Origin: Cynocephalus volans
Lineage: Eukaryota; Chordata; Mammalia; Dermoptera; Cynocephalidae
Reading direction: 5' to 3'
Assembly (NCBI RefSeq): GCF_027409185.1
Contig: NC_084462.1
Location: 179,604,071 to 179,668,070, forward strand
Length of the DNA stretch: 64,000 bases
Shown: positions 36,121-46,889 of the stretch, one piece after another
How positions within the stretch are numbered: position 1 is the stretch's first letter
How the letters are laid out: every line of letters begins with the position of its first letter
Notes under the pieces: generated by a model
What the model saw: the letters and a program-made list of their open reading frames with translations, nothing else
What the model was told of the DNA's origin: nothing
Database searches by the model: none
Made by a program: the position numbers and the translations under genes

Positions 36121-36526
36121 GCATTGTTTAAGTCAACTCCAGACTTCAGGCCATTTCGCCACTATGTCCTTCTGTTGGCATGTCTGAAAAATATGGACAT
36201 TTTCTTACAGAACTTTGATGTTATTGCGCTGAAAAAGAGTAACAAGTATTGTGTAAAGTCACCTAGTGCCATCGGCTTTCTCCAAGTGAGGAGACCCGAG
36301 AGGGCAGCATCTCTGGGGGCACCACCCTCGGAAAGAGAAGGTGTTGGTGGAAAGGATGGATAGGCTGATGGGTGGCTGGGCAGGTGGGTGACACCCCCTT
36401 GAGGTGTCCCCTCGATATTTAGGGCCCAGCACAGTGTGGATGCAGAGGGTGTTGGCTGGTTAATGGCCTGTCCTGCGCCCTGCAATCCTGCCTCATCCCT
36501 TCCTTGTGGGGCCCCTGCCAGGCTAT

Positions 36527-36725
36527 CCATCCCTTCATCCACCCATCCATCCACCTGTCCATTCATCTGTCTGTCCGTCCCTCCCTATCTTTCCATCTAT
36601 CTGCGCATCCCTTCATCCCTCCGTTCATCCGTCCATCTGTCCATCCATCTGCCTTTGCATCCCTCCATCCTTCTGTCGCTCCATCCATCTGTCCATCTGT
36701 CCGTTGACTCATTTCCTCACCCATT
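36527..36725 (+). repeat. degenerate (CATC/TCCG)n tetranucleotide array
   Basis: About 200 bp of imperfect CATC, TGTC, CGTC and CCTC tetramers, giving His/Pro/Ser-rich frames in all three readings. Simple repeat, not coding. Confidence 0.9.
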
Positions 36726-37004
36726 TATTCTCCTTAGCTTCCCCAAAGTGCCTGCCCTGTGCTGGGTGACAAATCCAGCATGACCCTGGCTGCCAGAGGC
36801 TCAGAGTGAAGAAATGTTCAGACCTGCAAACAGCAGCCTGAACAGTGAGGTGTCATGTTTTCTATTTCTGTCATGGAAAGGGGTCAAGTTTGGGCATGTT
36901 TGTTCAGGAGACAAAGGGCAGGTGAAACTTAGCCGCGTGACTGAGAGAACATATTTATCTCACGTGTCACCTCCTGGGCTGCCCCAACCCTCCCCACCCC
37001 TGCC

Positions 37005-37200
37005 CCACTACTCCCCACCTCATCTCTACTTTATTTTTCTCCTTGGTACTTACCGCCATCTGACATGCTCTGTATTTTAGTTATTTGTCTGCTGGTTGTC
37101 TGCCTCTCGCCTTCCCCAGAACATAAGATCCAGCAGGTCGGGGACTTCTGTCTGTCATGTTATTGCTGGGTGCCGGTGCCTGAAACTTGGCATGGGCAGG
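37005..37200 (+). repeat. L2 LINE 3' end fragment
   Basis: Follows the L2 3' end: TACTTACCGCCATCTGACAT, CCAGAACATAAGATCCAGCA and GGTCGGGGACTTCTGTCTGT. Confidence 0.6.
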
Positions 37201-37669
37201 TACGCAGTGTTTGCTGCATGTGTGGAGGGCAGGGGCTGCAGTGGGCTGTCGTCCAGGAGCTGACACTGCAGCTGCGGGCTATGCAGGCAAGTGGATCTGA
37301 ACGTGAATTTGAGAGAGTTGACACGCAGGACTGGGTGTGGGGTAGAGGGAGAAAGGTGTCCAGGGCAACTCCTGGGCTTCTGGCTCAGGTGCCAGGGGTG
37401 GGTGGCACTTAATTGCATTGGACACTCTGCAGGAAATGTGGGACTAAATGGGTCCCTGTCCTTTCAGTTAGATGACATGCTTCAGGCTCCCTCATTGTCC
37501 AAGGTACAGGCTTCTCGAGTTTAGAATCTGCAGTGGATCCTGAGGCCCAGCTGCATTTGCCCTTCCCAGAACAGGCTGTCACCTCCACCCTTCTAGACCG
37601 TGCTTCTATTAATGCAGCTTTAGCATTTGGCTGGCCACTCCCACACAGACATGTCCAGAGCTTGTCCTG

Positions 37670-37805
37670 AGTGGTCACAGACATGAGGCAGTTGCTATTC
37701 CCATTTTGTGGATGCAGAAGTGGAGGCACAGAGAGGTCAAGGGGCTTGCCCGAGGTCTCACAGCCATGAGTGGCAGAGCTGGGATTTGAATGCAGACAGC
37801 CTGGC
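37670..37805 (+). repeat. MIR fragment
   Basis: MIR core with CATTTTGTGGATGCAGAAGT, GGCACAGAGAGGTCAAGGGG and GCAGAGCTGGGATTTGAATG. Confidence 0.55.
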
Positions 37806-39273
37806 TCCTGCCCAGATGTTGAGCTTGTCTCTCTAAAGGCCAGGAAGGGCATCAGGATGGCCTTGGACAGGCCACTTCATGCCCTTTGCCTTCTGCTGTG
37901 GCAGCTGGCACTGCCCACCCTGTGTCCCTCCACTTACCTGAAAATAGAACAGTGCAGGGGGAGACAGCCCCTCTGTCAGCGCTCAGCCTGTTCAAGGCCA
38001 GCCTGCAGGTCAGCCCATCAGAGGTCAAGAAAACAGATGGACACACAGCTTCCGGCCCTGTGGGCCAGCCAGTCAGTGCTGCCTGGACCCCAAGATGTTA
38101 ACGCCTGTCCCTTTTGCCTGTTCCACCAGCTTTCTGGTCAACAGATTGTTGTGTTGCTCAGCAGCTGTGTGACCCTGGCAAGTGCACTGCCTCCCTGAGC
38201 CTCAGTGTCCCCTGGGGTCACCTCCCAGGGTTGCAGTGTGGGTCACATGGGGGTGTGTGCTGAGTCCCTGTACACCAAGACAAGACTCACTTCCTGAGGG
38301 CCTCCCTGTACCACCCAGGACATCAGAGAGGGTGGGTTGTAAGAAAGTGTCTGCAGATTGAATCCAGCCCTGCTGTCTGCATGGCCTTGAACAAGACCCC
38401 TTGCTGGGTCTCAGTGTCTCAGTGGCCCCATCTATAAAGAGGGACCATGAATGCTGCCCTGCCTCCCTCCTGGGGCTGCAAGGAAGATCCCATGACGTGG
38501 TGAATGAAGAGAGCTTGGTAAACTGTACAGTGGGGTACACGTGTGAGGGGGTCACTAGTTTTACAATTACTGTGGACAGAAGCAGCCTCTTAGTGGAGTG
38601 GCTCCCCTTCAGGACTGCCCTGGCCAGCCTGGCTAGAGGCTGCATTGGCAGCCCCGTCCCCAGTTGAGGCTGGGCACCAGGGCCTCGGAGTCAGAGACCC
38701 ACTCGGATGGAACGCATGACAGTGACGGAGCAGGGCAGTGGGATGATGGGGAGCAGATGGAGGTGCTGCTCCTGGGTGGGCTGTCACCCCCGACTCCTTC
38801 CCTCCCTACCAGCTGGAGCTCCTTGAGGACAGGGACTGCCTCTTATTTGCCTGGGTGTAGCCTCAGCCCAGAGAGTGGTCGTTGAATGAATAAGTGGGGG
38901 TGCTTGGATGGTTCCCTGGGCAGGAATCCTGAGCAGATCCAGGGGAGACCCAGAGGACACGGAGAAGGCCTGAGCTTGGGCTTCGATGGGTGGAAGCTGT
39001 CACAGATCCATCTCCAGACCTCCTCAGGAGGTGTCTGGATGTGGCTGGGGCCCAGCCCTGCGGTGGTGGGGACAGTGATTCTGCCTCCTAGGGCCTGGCA
39101 CCTCCTGTGACCTCTCACACACTTCCCTGATACCTGGATCTCCAGGGCACTGGGATAAGGGTACTTGGGGGCTGGGTGGGAAGGTGTCCAGCTGTGTGGC
39201 ACGTGGGTATGGGCATCGATCGCCTGCTTCCCAGCACAGCTTTGGCCCTGCCTTTGGGCCACTGGTCAGGAGG

Positions 39274-39280
39274 TATTTAA
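39274..39280 (+). promoter_or_regulatory. SLC25A47: SLC25A47 TATA-like box
   Basis: TATTTAA in GGAGGTATTTAAGCTCTGAG, about 112 bases upstream of the usual start codon. It would place the transcription start near 39300-39310. There is no CpG island, which fits a tissue-restricted (liver) gene. An ATCGAT Onecut-like site lies upstream near 39215; its use is speculative. Confidence 0.5.
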
Positions 39281-39385
39281 GCTCTGAGAAGAGTGGACTG
39301 GGAGATGCTGAGGTCACCCCAGTGGTGGCACCAGGTCACTCTCAGGCAGGCAGGCCCAGGGCCTTCCCTCTCGTCCACATTGTCC

Positions 39386-39413
39386 ATGGATTTTGTGGCT
39401 GGAGCCATTGGAG
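39386..39413 (+). CDS. SLC25A47: SLC25A47 exon 1 coding part (residues 1-10)
   Basis: ATG at 39386 encodes MDFVAGAIG plus the first base of a split Gly codon; donor GTAACA. The chosen start matches the human N-terminus. An in-frame ATG also exists at 39305. Confidence 0.92.
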
Positions 39414-42400
39414 GTAACAGACAGGGATGGTGGGCTGTGTAGGGGACTGCACCAGGAAGAGTGGGGGAAGGGCACAGTGTTCTGCCCGGGGGGGGCCAGT
39501 GGGGGTGGGGGCTAGCCTTCCAGCAGCAGTGGGGTTTGAGGAGCTCCCCCAGGAGTGGCCAGGACCTGATGTGGACTGTAGGTGCCGGGAGGAGAGAGCA
39601 GGTTCCTGGAGACTTGGGGTGGGCGAGGCAGCCAGGGAGGTTCTGGTAGGAGTTAGGGGAGTCTGTGCTGGCTTGGGGGCTAAGACAGGAGGCTGAGAGC
39701 AGGCTCGGGACGGGGCTGGAGTCCAGACATGGGGGCCACTTGGGACACAGAGGGTCACTGCCATATGGGCCAGGGGGAGACTGGGAGTCCTTGGTGTGGG
39801 GAGGGATGAGAGGCCCCAGGAGAGGGTGGATAGTGAGGGGAGACAGGGCCTGGGTCCTGTGGCGGGGACTGGAAGGCTGAGCCCCGGCCCTGCCTGTCCT
39901 GCTGGCTGATTTGCCTGATTTGCCTGTTCTGTTTGCCTTGATGGGCCTCTGTGGCCTGCTTCTGGGGCCAAACTTTCTGCTGGTTCAAACTGTTTTTCCT
40001 CCTGGGGAAAGGGCTGCTTGTGAAAGACTGATCCAGAGAGATAACCAGCCCACTGGACTGCAGGCTCAGAACAGGGCTCTGGCTCCTCCCAGGCCATCGA
40101 TCGCAGGCTGTGGGGCTTGCTTGTCCTGTGAAGCAGCAGTGTGCAGCTGGTCAATATTTCTCAGAACAGTGTGGGGGGTTAGGAGAGGAGGGCAGCTCCG
40201 AGCCAGGGGAAAGACCAGGGCCCTGGCCCCACCGGTGAACTTTCTGAGGTCCTACTGTGTGCCAGCCCAAGGCCAGCCACTTCCCAAGGAGGAGGTTCAG
40301 AGAGAGGACTTGCCTTGCCTGAGGTTACACAGCCAGGAAGGGCTCTTCCTGAGAGACCAGTATCTTCCCTCCAGAGCCCATGGGAAGGCCTGGGTGAAAG
40401 GGCCCCTGCTCTGTGATGGGCCCCAGGGCACAGGGTTGCAGACCAGGGCTTTGTCCTTGAGGAACTCTAGTTCTGGAGGTGGGGATGGCATGCACAGGAC
40501 AGCAGCCAGGCCACAGGATAGGGTTCTGGTCAACATGTTTCTAGGCACAGAGATAGTCCAGAGTACAGAGGTCAGGGAGGGCTCTGGAGAGGAGGCGATG
40601 CTGTGGAAGGGCTTTGATGGATGAGTAGGAGTCTGTTGAGCTGTAGGTGAGGGTCAGGGAGGGTAGTTCTACCCAAGCCACTCAGTCAGTCCATTGCTTT
40701 ACGCCATTCGTTCATTCATTCACTTCATTCTCTCATTCATGCATATTTATTGAGTCCTGGGATACACAATAAGAGGACACAAGGTGTGAAACCACGGGGA
40801 CTGGCCTGTTCCCTTTGGCTTCCCTACGGCAATCTGGGAGTTTGGACATTGAGGCCCTGGTGTCAGGAAAGGAGAAAGGAATAGGATGGTGGCACCTGGC
40901 CCCCTTGTCAGAGGGCGGGGGCCCTGGTCCAAGACTGGGCTTGGCACCTGAGGACTCTCTGCAAGGCATAGGCTCGTGTCCCACTTTGTTCCATGCACAC
41001 TTGTGGTTCCAGGCAGTCCTGGCTCTTCACAGAGCCCGTGTGAGCCTGGGCTCCCCACCTCCCAGCCTTTGCTCAGGCTGTACCTACCCTCCTGCCACCC
41101 ACCTCAGCTGAAATGCTAGTGACCTTCCTGCTCACAGGCAAACCCTTCCCACATTGAGGGCTCCTGGGCAAGGTCTGCCTGGCTCAGAGGCAGGACCCAG
41201 CAGGGGGTGGGCTGGAAGTTCTCCCCAAACATGACACCAGTTGGGAGGCTGAGGAATGTCCTTGGTAGGAGGCAAGGCAGATGAGGCACTGCTGGGCCAA
41301 GACTCAGGGAAGGAGAAACCACTAGCAAGATTGGCAGAACTTGCTCGGAGCCTCAGTTTGCTCATCTGCAAAACAGGGGTCGCTCTCAGGATTAAGGAGA
41401 CCTGGTGCGGAAAAGCCAGATGTGGGGGTCTGTTCTCAAGGTTCTCAGTCAGGGATCACCCGTCTCCTCTTTCTGTCAAATGGGCTCAGACTGCTGCCAG
41501 CCCCTCACCCGCTCTCCTCACCAGGTGCCTCTGATTCCCTTCCAGGCATCAGCGGCGTTGCTGTGGGCTACCCTCTGGACACAGTGAAGGTGCGGCTACA
41601 GCCAGGCTCCCCTTCCACCCAGCCCAAGGCCCCTGCCTGGGCTATGCCCACCCCTAGTGTCTCCTGCACCCCATCCATGGCCAGAAACCCTTTCTAGAAT
41701 GCTAATTAGACCCAGTCCTCTCATGCTCAAATGCCTGCAGTGGCTCACTATGGTCCCTGGGACTATGTCAGTTCCTCTTTCTCATCCCTGTGCCTCAGGT
41801 TCTCCTCTTAAATGTGGCTCACTGTCCCTGCTCCCACAAAGCAGCAGAACTGTGGCAATCAAAGGGATGACTGTCCCCTCCCCAGGGTGTGCTGACCTTG
41901 CCCTAGGCCTGGAGCCACCCCTCCCTGAAGCTCAGTTCTCCTCCAGGTCAAGATCCAGACGGAACCGAAGTACACAAGCATCTGGCACTGTGTCCGGGAC
42001 ACATATCGCCAAGAGCGGGTAAGCCTGGGGCCAGGGGATGGGCAGGGGGATGTTGGAGCCCCAGGCCTGCAACTCGTGGACCAGCCAGGTGATGTTGAAC
42101 CCCTCTCTGGGCCTCAGCTCTCTCTCCTTCCAATTGGGAATAACTGTGCCAACCTCATGGATTCCTCCGAGGACTAGAGCCAGGCAGCTGGCATGCAGAA
42201 GGGGCTCAGAAGGAGGTTACTGCTTCCAGGAGAGGGTCCACAGGTGGTGCTCAGGACTTTGAAGGTTAGGGAAGGGACCCATGTGTTCCATTCCTGTCCC
42301 CTCCGGGCCAGAATGATGTCTGACTCTCAGCTCCCAGAGCAGCCCCTCCTCCTGGCTGGGCCCCTGGCCTGACCTGGGCCCTGTTTACCAGGTGTGGGGC

Positions 42401-44008
42401 TTCTACAGGGGCCTCTCGCTGCCTGTGTGCACTGTGTCCCTGGTTTCGTCTGTGTCTTTTGGCACCTATCGCCACTGCCTTGCGCACATCTGCCGGTTCC
42501 GGTATGGCAGCTCCGAGGCCAAGCCCGCCAAGGCCGACATCACGCTCGCAGGATGTGCCTCTGGCCTCGTCCGCGTGAGTGGGTGTGGGTGAGGGCCGAG
42601 CTCCGGGGGCGGCAGGGCTGGGGGGCCTTGGAGAGACTGAGAGGGTCTGGGGAGTCACCCCCCAGCAGGCGGGGAAACCAAGGCTCAGTGAGGGCAGAGA
42701 CTGGATGCAGGCCGTACATGGAGCCGTAGACAGTGGGTGAGGAGCCAGTGTCCTGTCAGGTTGGGAGCCTGAGCCATCAAAGCCCTGGGGCCAGCCTGCA
42801 GCTTCTCGGAGCCCAGGCTCCCTGACATTGCCATGGGCAACATGAGGCCATGGGAGGCCAGGGCCAAGGGTGTGGGGCATTGCTGCAAGCACCATCTCAT
42901 CCCTGCCTCCTTTCCTACCCCAGGTGTTCCTGACATCACCTACTGAGGTGGCCAAGGTCCGCCTACAGACACAGAAGCAGGCACAGCAGCGGCGACCCTC
43001 AGCCTCGTGGCCCTCAGCTGCACCCTCACTGTGTCCTGCGCCCCCAGCAAGTCCAGTGCCTGGACCCAAGTACCATGGGCCATTGCACTGCCTGGCCACA
43101 GTGGCCCATGAGGAGGGGCTGCGGGGCCTCTACAAGGGCAGCTCGGCCCTGCTTCTCCGGGATGGCCACTCCTTTGCCACCTACTTCCTCTCCTACGCCA
43201 TCCTCTGTGAGTGGCTCACCCCCACTGGCCACAGCCAGCCAGGTGAGTGGGGGCTGGGGCTTGGGAGGGTGGGGTGTTCGCCCAGCGGGAAGAGGAGGCC
43301 TAGGGGAGGTTGTGCACATGCATGCTGGTGCCCAGTGTGCAGTTGAACCCAGGCATCCTGCCTCCTAGGCCAGGATTCTCTGTTCCTTCCACACTAAGAG
43401 AGTCAGGACAGACCCACTTCTGTCACAGATCACTGTGTGGCCTTGGACGACCTATGTCCTCCTCTTCCATGCCTCAGTTTCCCCACTTACAAAATGAAGG
43501 ATGGGAGCTGGTGGTTATCTCAGTCGGTTAGAGTGTGGTGCTGATAACACCAAGGTCCAGGGTTCAATTCCTGTGCTGGCCAGCCATGAAAATTAATAAA
43601 TAAAAATAAAAAAATTGAAAAATGGAGGATGGGCCGGTAGAGTGAGCCCAGGGCTCATTGCAGCCTGGCCCTTGGGCTGGTGCCCCCATCAGGCTTCAGA
43701 TCAAGGCACTTGTGGTCTCTCCCCCAGATTTCTTGGGCGTACTGTTGGCTGGAGGCTGTGCAGGGGTCCTGGCCTGGGCCGTGGCCACCCCCATGGACGT
43801 GATCAAGTCCCGCCTACAGGTAGACGGGCAAGGCCAGCTGCACTACCGGGGCCTCCTGCACTGCATGGTGACCAGTGTGCGGGAGGAGGGGCCGAGGGTC
43901 CTCTTCAAGGGGCTGGTAGTCAACTGCTGCCGTGCCTTCCCTGTCAACATGGTGGTCTTTGTCGCCTATGAGGCTGTGCTGAGGCTCACCCAGGGTCTGC
44001 TCATATAG
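39386..44008 (+). CDS. SLC25A47: SLC25A47, liver mitochondrial carrier
   Basis: Six coding exons: 39386-39413, 41546-41589, 41947-42018, 42392-42574, 42924-43242 and 43728-44008. They join in frame into 308 codons, the human length as I recall it. The product is an inner-membrane solute carrier; it was first described as a hepatocyte uncoupling-type carrier (HDMCP), and its substrate remains debated, with NAD+ proposed. Signatures: YPLDTVKV (18-25), SPTEVAKVRLQ (114-124) and TPMDVIKSRLQ (236-246). Repeat 2 has an unusually long Gln/Pro/Ser-rich matrix loop (about 125-157), also present in the human protein. Introns are 2132, 357, 373, 349 and 485 bp. Junctions are GT/AG; the exon 2 donor GTGCGG is weak. 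It is convergent with WARS1. Confidence 0.95.
41546..41589 (+). CDS. SLC25A47: SLC25A47 exon 2 (residues 10-24)
   Basis: A 44-nt exon after CCTTCCAG, encoding (G)ISGVAVGYPLDTVK. The donor is GTGCGG, a poor match at +4. Reading through the donor would continue VRLQ in frame and stop at about 41697. Confidence 0.92.
41947..42018 (+). CDS. SLC25A47: SLC25A47 exon 3 (residues 25-48)
   Basis: 72 nt, 24 whole codons, VKIQTEPKYTSIWHCVRD to RQER; acceptor TCCTCCAG and donor GTAAGC. Confidence 0.94.
42392..42574 (+). CDS. SLC25A47: SLC25A47 exon 4 (residues 49-109)
   Basis: 183 nt, 61 whole codons starting VWGFYRGLSLPVCTVSLVSS and ending CASGLVR; acceptor TTTACCAG and donor GTGAGT. It covers transmembrane segment 2, the inter-repeat link and the start of segment 3. 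Confidence 0.95.
42924..43242 (+). CDS. SLC25A47: SLC25A47 exon 5 (residues 110-216)
   Basis: 319 nt starting VFLTSPTEVAKVRLQ and ending GHSQP plus the first base of an Asp codon; acceptor CTACCCCAG and donor GTGAGT. It contains the Pro/Ser/Gln-rich loop. A degenerate copy of its 3' end lies near 46.9 kb. Confidence 0.95.
43506..43618 (+). mobile_element. CYN SINE monomer in SLC25A47 intron 5
   Basis: One tRNA-Ile-like unit (TGGTTATCTCAGTCGGTTAG, GGTGCTGATAACACCAAGGT) with an AATAAATAAAAATAAA tail. Target-site duplication AAAATGAAGGATGGG and AAAATGGAGGATGGG at 43491-43505 and 43619-43633. Confidence 0.92.
43728..44008 (+). CDS. SLC25A47: SLC25A47 exon 6 (residues 216-308)
   Basis: Acceptor TCTCCCCCAG, then DFLGVLLAGGCAGVL; includes TPMDVIKSRLQ and ends LRLTQGLLI with TAG at 44006-44008. 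It encodes all of carrier repeat 3. Confidence 0.95.
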
Positions 44009-44785
44009 CTGGTCCTGATTCCCCAGGGGCCAACCTGCTGGCAGCTTCCAGAGGTCACAGTTGCTCGAGGTGGCAAAGGGGAGTGTTGTTGGGGTTGGAA
44101 CCCCAAAGGGCCATCCCCCAGGACAGCTGGGGAGCCTCGCTGAAGCCAATCAGCAAGGCCTGAGCATGGCCTGCCCAGCTACTGGCTACAAGAAGGTCAA
44201 GGGCTGATCTGCCACCAGCCCAGGGTTGGCCTTAGGGCACAAGAGCCAGGGAGGAGTAGGCCTCCTTGCTGAGGGCACCTGTCACATGGAGTTGTTAGTC
44301 ATGTCACTTCTTCACTCCAGCTTCCTTATCGTGCCTCCCCCCAACCCCCTCACTGTGTCTTCAGAGTTCCCCTGCATTGACCCGACTGTGCACCCAGCCA
44401 CCCTGCCACGTCCCTACCGCTCAGCCCTGCACTGCTGTTCAGTGTGCTTTTCACACACTGTCCCCTCGGGGGCAGGCTCAGCTGGTCTCCCTCCCACAGA
44501 CAGGGCTCGAGGCAGCGAGGCAGCCCTGGGTCAGCACCCACCTCTGGCTCCGACCAGGCTTGTCCCCTGCACCAGCTGCTCTGAGAGGGCACTGCTGGGA
44601 CAGCTGTGCTCACCTGGGCTTTGGCTCTGGCAGGGGCCTGGGTCACCATCCGCGCCTGGGTGGGGAACATGGTGCGAGGTTCACTCACACACCCTCACTC
44701 TGCCTATGGAGGCGGTGCCTGCCATATGAGGACCCTGAAGACTCAGGCAGGAGCTGTTGTGAATAAAATGTTTCTGAGGATGTTC
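44009..44785 (+). other. SLC25A47: SLC25A47 3' UTR
   Basis: Non-coding sequence from the stop codon to just after the AATAAA at 44762, about 780 nt. A segment near 44383-44545 has a diverged copy at about 46242-46400. Confidence 0.75.
44762..44767 (+). terminator. SLC25A47: SLC25A47 polyadenylation signal
   Basis: AATAAA in TTGTGAATAAAATGTTTCTG, followed by a TG-rich stretch (GGATGTTCGGTGGTGTTG). Confidence 0.8.
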
Positions 44786-45269
44786 GGTGGTGTTGCTCCA
44801 TGGTCTGTGGGGCTGCTGACCTATTTCCCCACCTCCAGCTCATCTCTATATGTGGGAGGTGTGGGGACACGGACAAGTCCTCCAAGCCGGTGTGGCCAGA
44901 GCTCCACTCTGCAGGTGGCACTCTGAGGCCCAGCTCAGCACCCTGGGGGGCCCACTCCCTCAGCTCCCGGGTTATGGGGACCTGGCTTGTGGCACCGAGC
45001 CCTGCCATGTCCAGCATGACACCCGCAGTCCTCGCCACCCCCATCCCAACCCACCCACTTCCTGAGCGAAACCTGGTTCCAGCTAGTTCCTCCCAGCTGC
45101 CCTGGCCTAGCCACCCCTTCGAGGGGTCTGCAGGTGGGACCCTGTTTTTGAACTGAACACCTTCCAGTGTTCTGGCCAAAAAAACCTCTTTTCTGTTCCC
45201 TCCTGGGCTTGCTCCTGTCATGCTGGTCCCTGTGTTCATTGTGCTCTCGGGTACTTGACCTTATGCCCT

Positions 45270-45530
45270 TCGCTAGGCATGCCCTCCCTGTCCTCTGCCT
45301 GGCTAATGCCACATCTTAGGCACCACCTCCTCCAGGAAGTCCTGCCTGCCTGGCCATCAGGCTTTTAGGTGTCATCTGCTCTGCTCCCATGGGGTCCTGG
45401 TTGGTCGTATGGTCACCCATCTGCCTTTACCCCACCCCCACCCCAAGAGCCTGCAAGCTGCCCAAGGGCTGTATCTAGGTCCAGGGCCCGGTGCATCCTA
45501 GGTGCTCGGGGTGTGGGATGAATGAAGTCC
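45270..45530 (+). repeat. L2-like 3' end fragment
   Basis: Phrases such as CCACCTCCTCCAGGAAGTCC, GAGCCTGCAAGCTGCCC and GTGGGATGAATGAA follow L2 3' ends. Diverged. Confidence 0.5.
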
Positions 45531-46241
45531 TCTAGTAGATTCCTGGAAGTTCACCTAGCTTAAAGAGTTAAAGATACTGAGATGTTCTGTCCAAATGTTG
45601 GGAAGAGGGCATCAGCCCTCTTGGAACCCTCTTGGGAAGGGTTTCGATAATTTCTCAAGCCATGACCCTGTGACCACTTGTGTCAAGAAGACCACTAGAG
45701 TATCCACTGGTTTTGACCTTGGAATGAGAGTTACTGGCAGTGCTCCTGGCTCCCCAGGTCACAGTCTGGGAGATGGGTGCCTCTGGCATGGGCTGAGCCT
45801 GCGTCACTGAGCAGCTGGCCCAGCCCATGTCCCCAGGGCTGACACCGGGGAAGTGTCTTTGCAGGAAGGGCCCTGGTACTCACTCCCTTTACAACCTCTT
45901 GGTGGTGAGGACCAGTCCCTTCTTTAAAAATGGGTATGTGAAAGACGTGGGAAAAGGGGCTAGTCTGGAATTGTATAACCTGGGCAAGAGGTGGGTCTTC
46001 TCATTAAATGCTGCCTTCACAAAGTCCGGGTTGTGCTTGAAATTTCAAATGGGAGCTGAAGTGTGGCCCCCCAAGGGCTCCCAGCGCCATGAACTGACCA
46101 GAGAATCATGGGCTTGGGGGGAAGGGCTGACAAGCATTCCGCCCTGGCTCCTCCCTCCCCCAACACCCTGGAGAGCGACCTCTGTCCAATGCTGCAGGCC
46201 TGGGCTGGCGGCCAGAGGCAGGCCTGCTTCTCCTCCCAAGT

Positions 46242-46400
46242 GCTGTCCTGCCACCGCCCCTCCCACGTCGTCACCCACTCAGTCCTCCAGCTGTTCTGCA
46301 TGCTCTTCAAGCACCGTCCCCTCAGGGGCAGGCTTAGCCGGTCTCTGCCCTCCCTGAAGACAGGGTACTGCTGGGCAGCGAGGCTGCACTGGGCTAGCCC
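46242..46400 (+). repeat. diverged copy of SLC25A47 3' UTR segment
   Basis: Aligns with about 44400-44550 of the SLC25A47 3' UTR. For example GTCCCCTCAGGGGCAGGCTT against GTCCCCTCGGGGGCAGGCTC, and GGCAGCGAGGCTGCACTGG against GGCAGCGAGGCAGCCCTGG. By eye about three quarters of bases match. Confidence 0.55.
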
Positions 46401-46889
46401 CCATGTGTGTCTGACCAGTGGACATGATCATCTGGAACAAAGCTGCTGTTCCAGCGGAATTCCCCACACCACGGGGTGCTGGTTACTGACCTCATACCTC
46501 CCCTCAAACACCTGTGGAGCTGCCACACCTGTCCATTCTAGACTAGACAAGCCCATTCCTCTCAGGGATCTTCAAGAAACCATGGTTTTTAGCACTAAGT
46601 GGTGGGGGTGATCAGCAGTGGCACTGGTGAGTCACCTGACCATCAGACGCAGGGTACTCCTCCCAAGACATGAGGCACCACTGCTCTCTTGGAGGTCCCA
46701 AGAGGTTAAGGGACTTGCCCAAAGCCACACAGCTCGCCCCTCCCTGGGCCGAGGGCTGCCAGCAGATGCTCTGGCTGGGTGGACAATGACAGTGGCAGCT
46801 CCCTGGGGACTTCACACATCGCCCCTCATCTTATCCACTGGTGCAATGGAGCTACGAGAAGTCCCACTCATTGCCCGGGGCAACATGGC

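Larger units (their letters stand above)
26670..39270. other. intergenic region between mir-345 and SLC25A47
   Basis: No exon was recognised. The region holds CYN SINEs, an L2 fragment (28090-28310), MaLR-type LTRs with a nested solo LTR (28328-29135), another LTR pair (31936-32830), an AT-rich inverted repeat (32779-32940), a CTCF-like motif (33490-33508), a MIR (34597-34815), a tetranucleotide array (36527-36725) and an L2 end (37005-37200). The remaining sequence between 29.1 and 31.9 kb and between 37.8 and 39.2 kb shows nothing I can name. Confidence 0.7.

Noticed and set aside
36527-36725. CRISPR-like repeat array
   Set aside because: Simple degenerate tetramers without spacers in a mammalian genome.
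36436-36783. His/Pro/Ser-rich plus-strand frames
   Set aside because: Translation of a tetranucleotide array.
39342-40154. 270-codon minus-strand frame in SLC25A47 exon 1/intron 1
   Set aside because: Antisense to a real exon, low complexity Pro/Ser/Thr reading, no homologous family.
42266-43099. 277-codon minus-strand frame over SLC25A47 exons 4-5
   Set aside because: Antisense shadow spanning exons and introns of the real gene.
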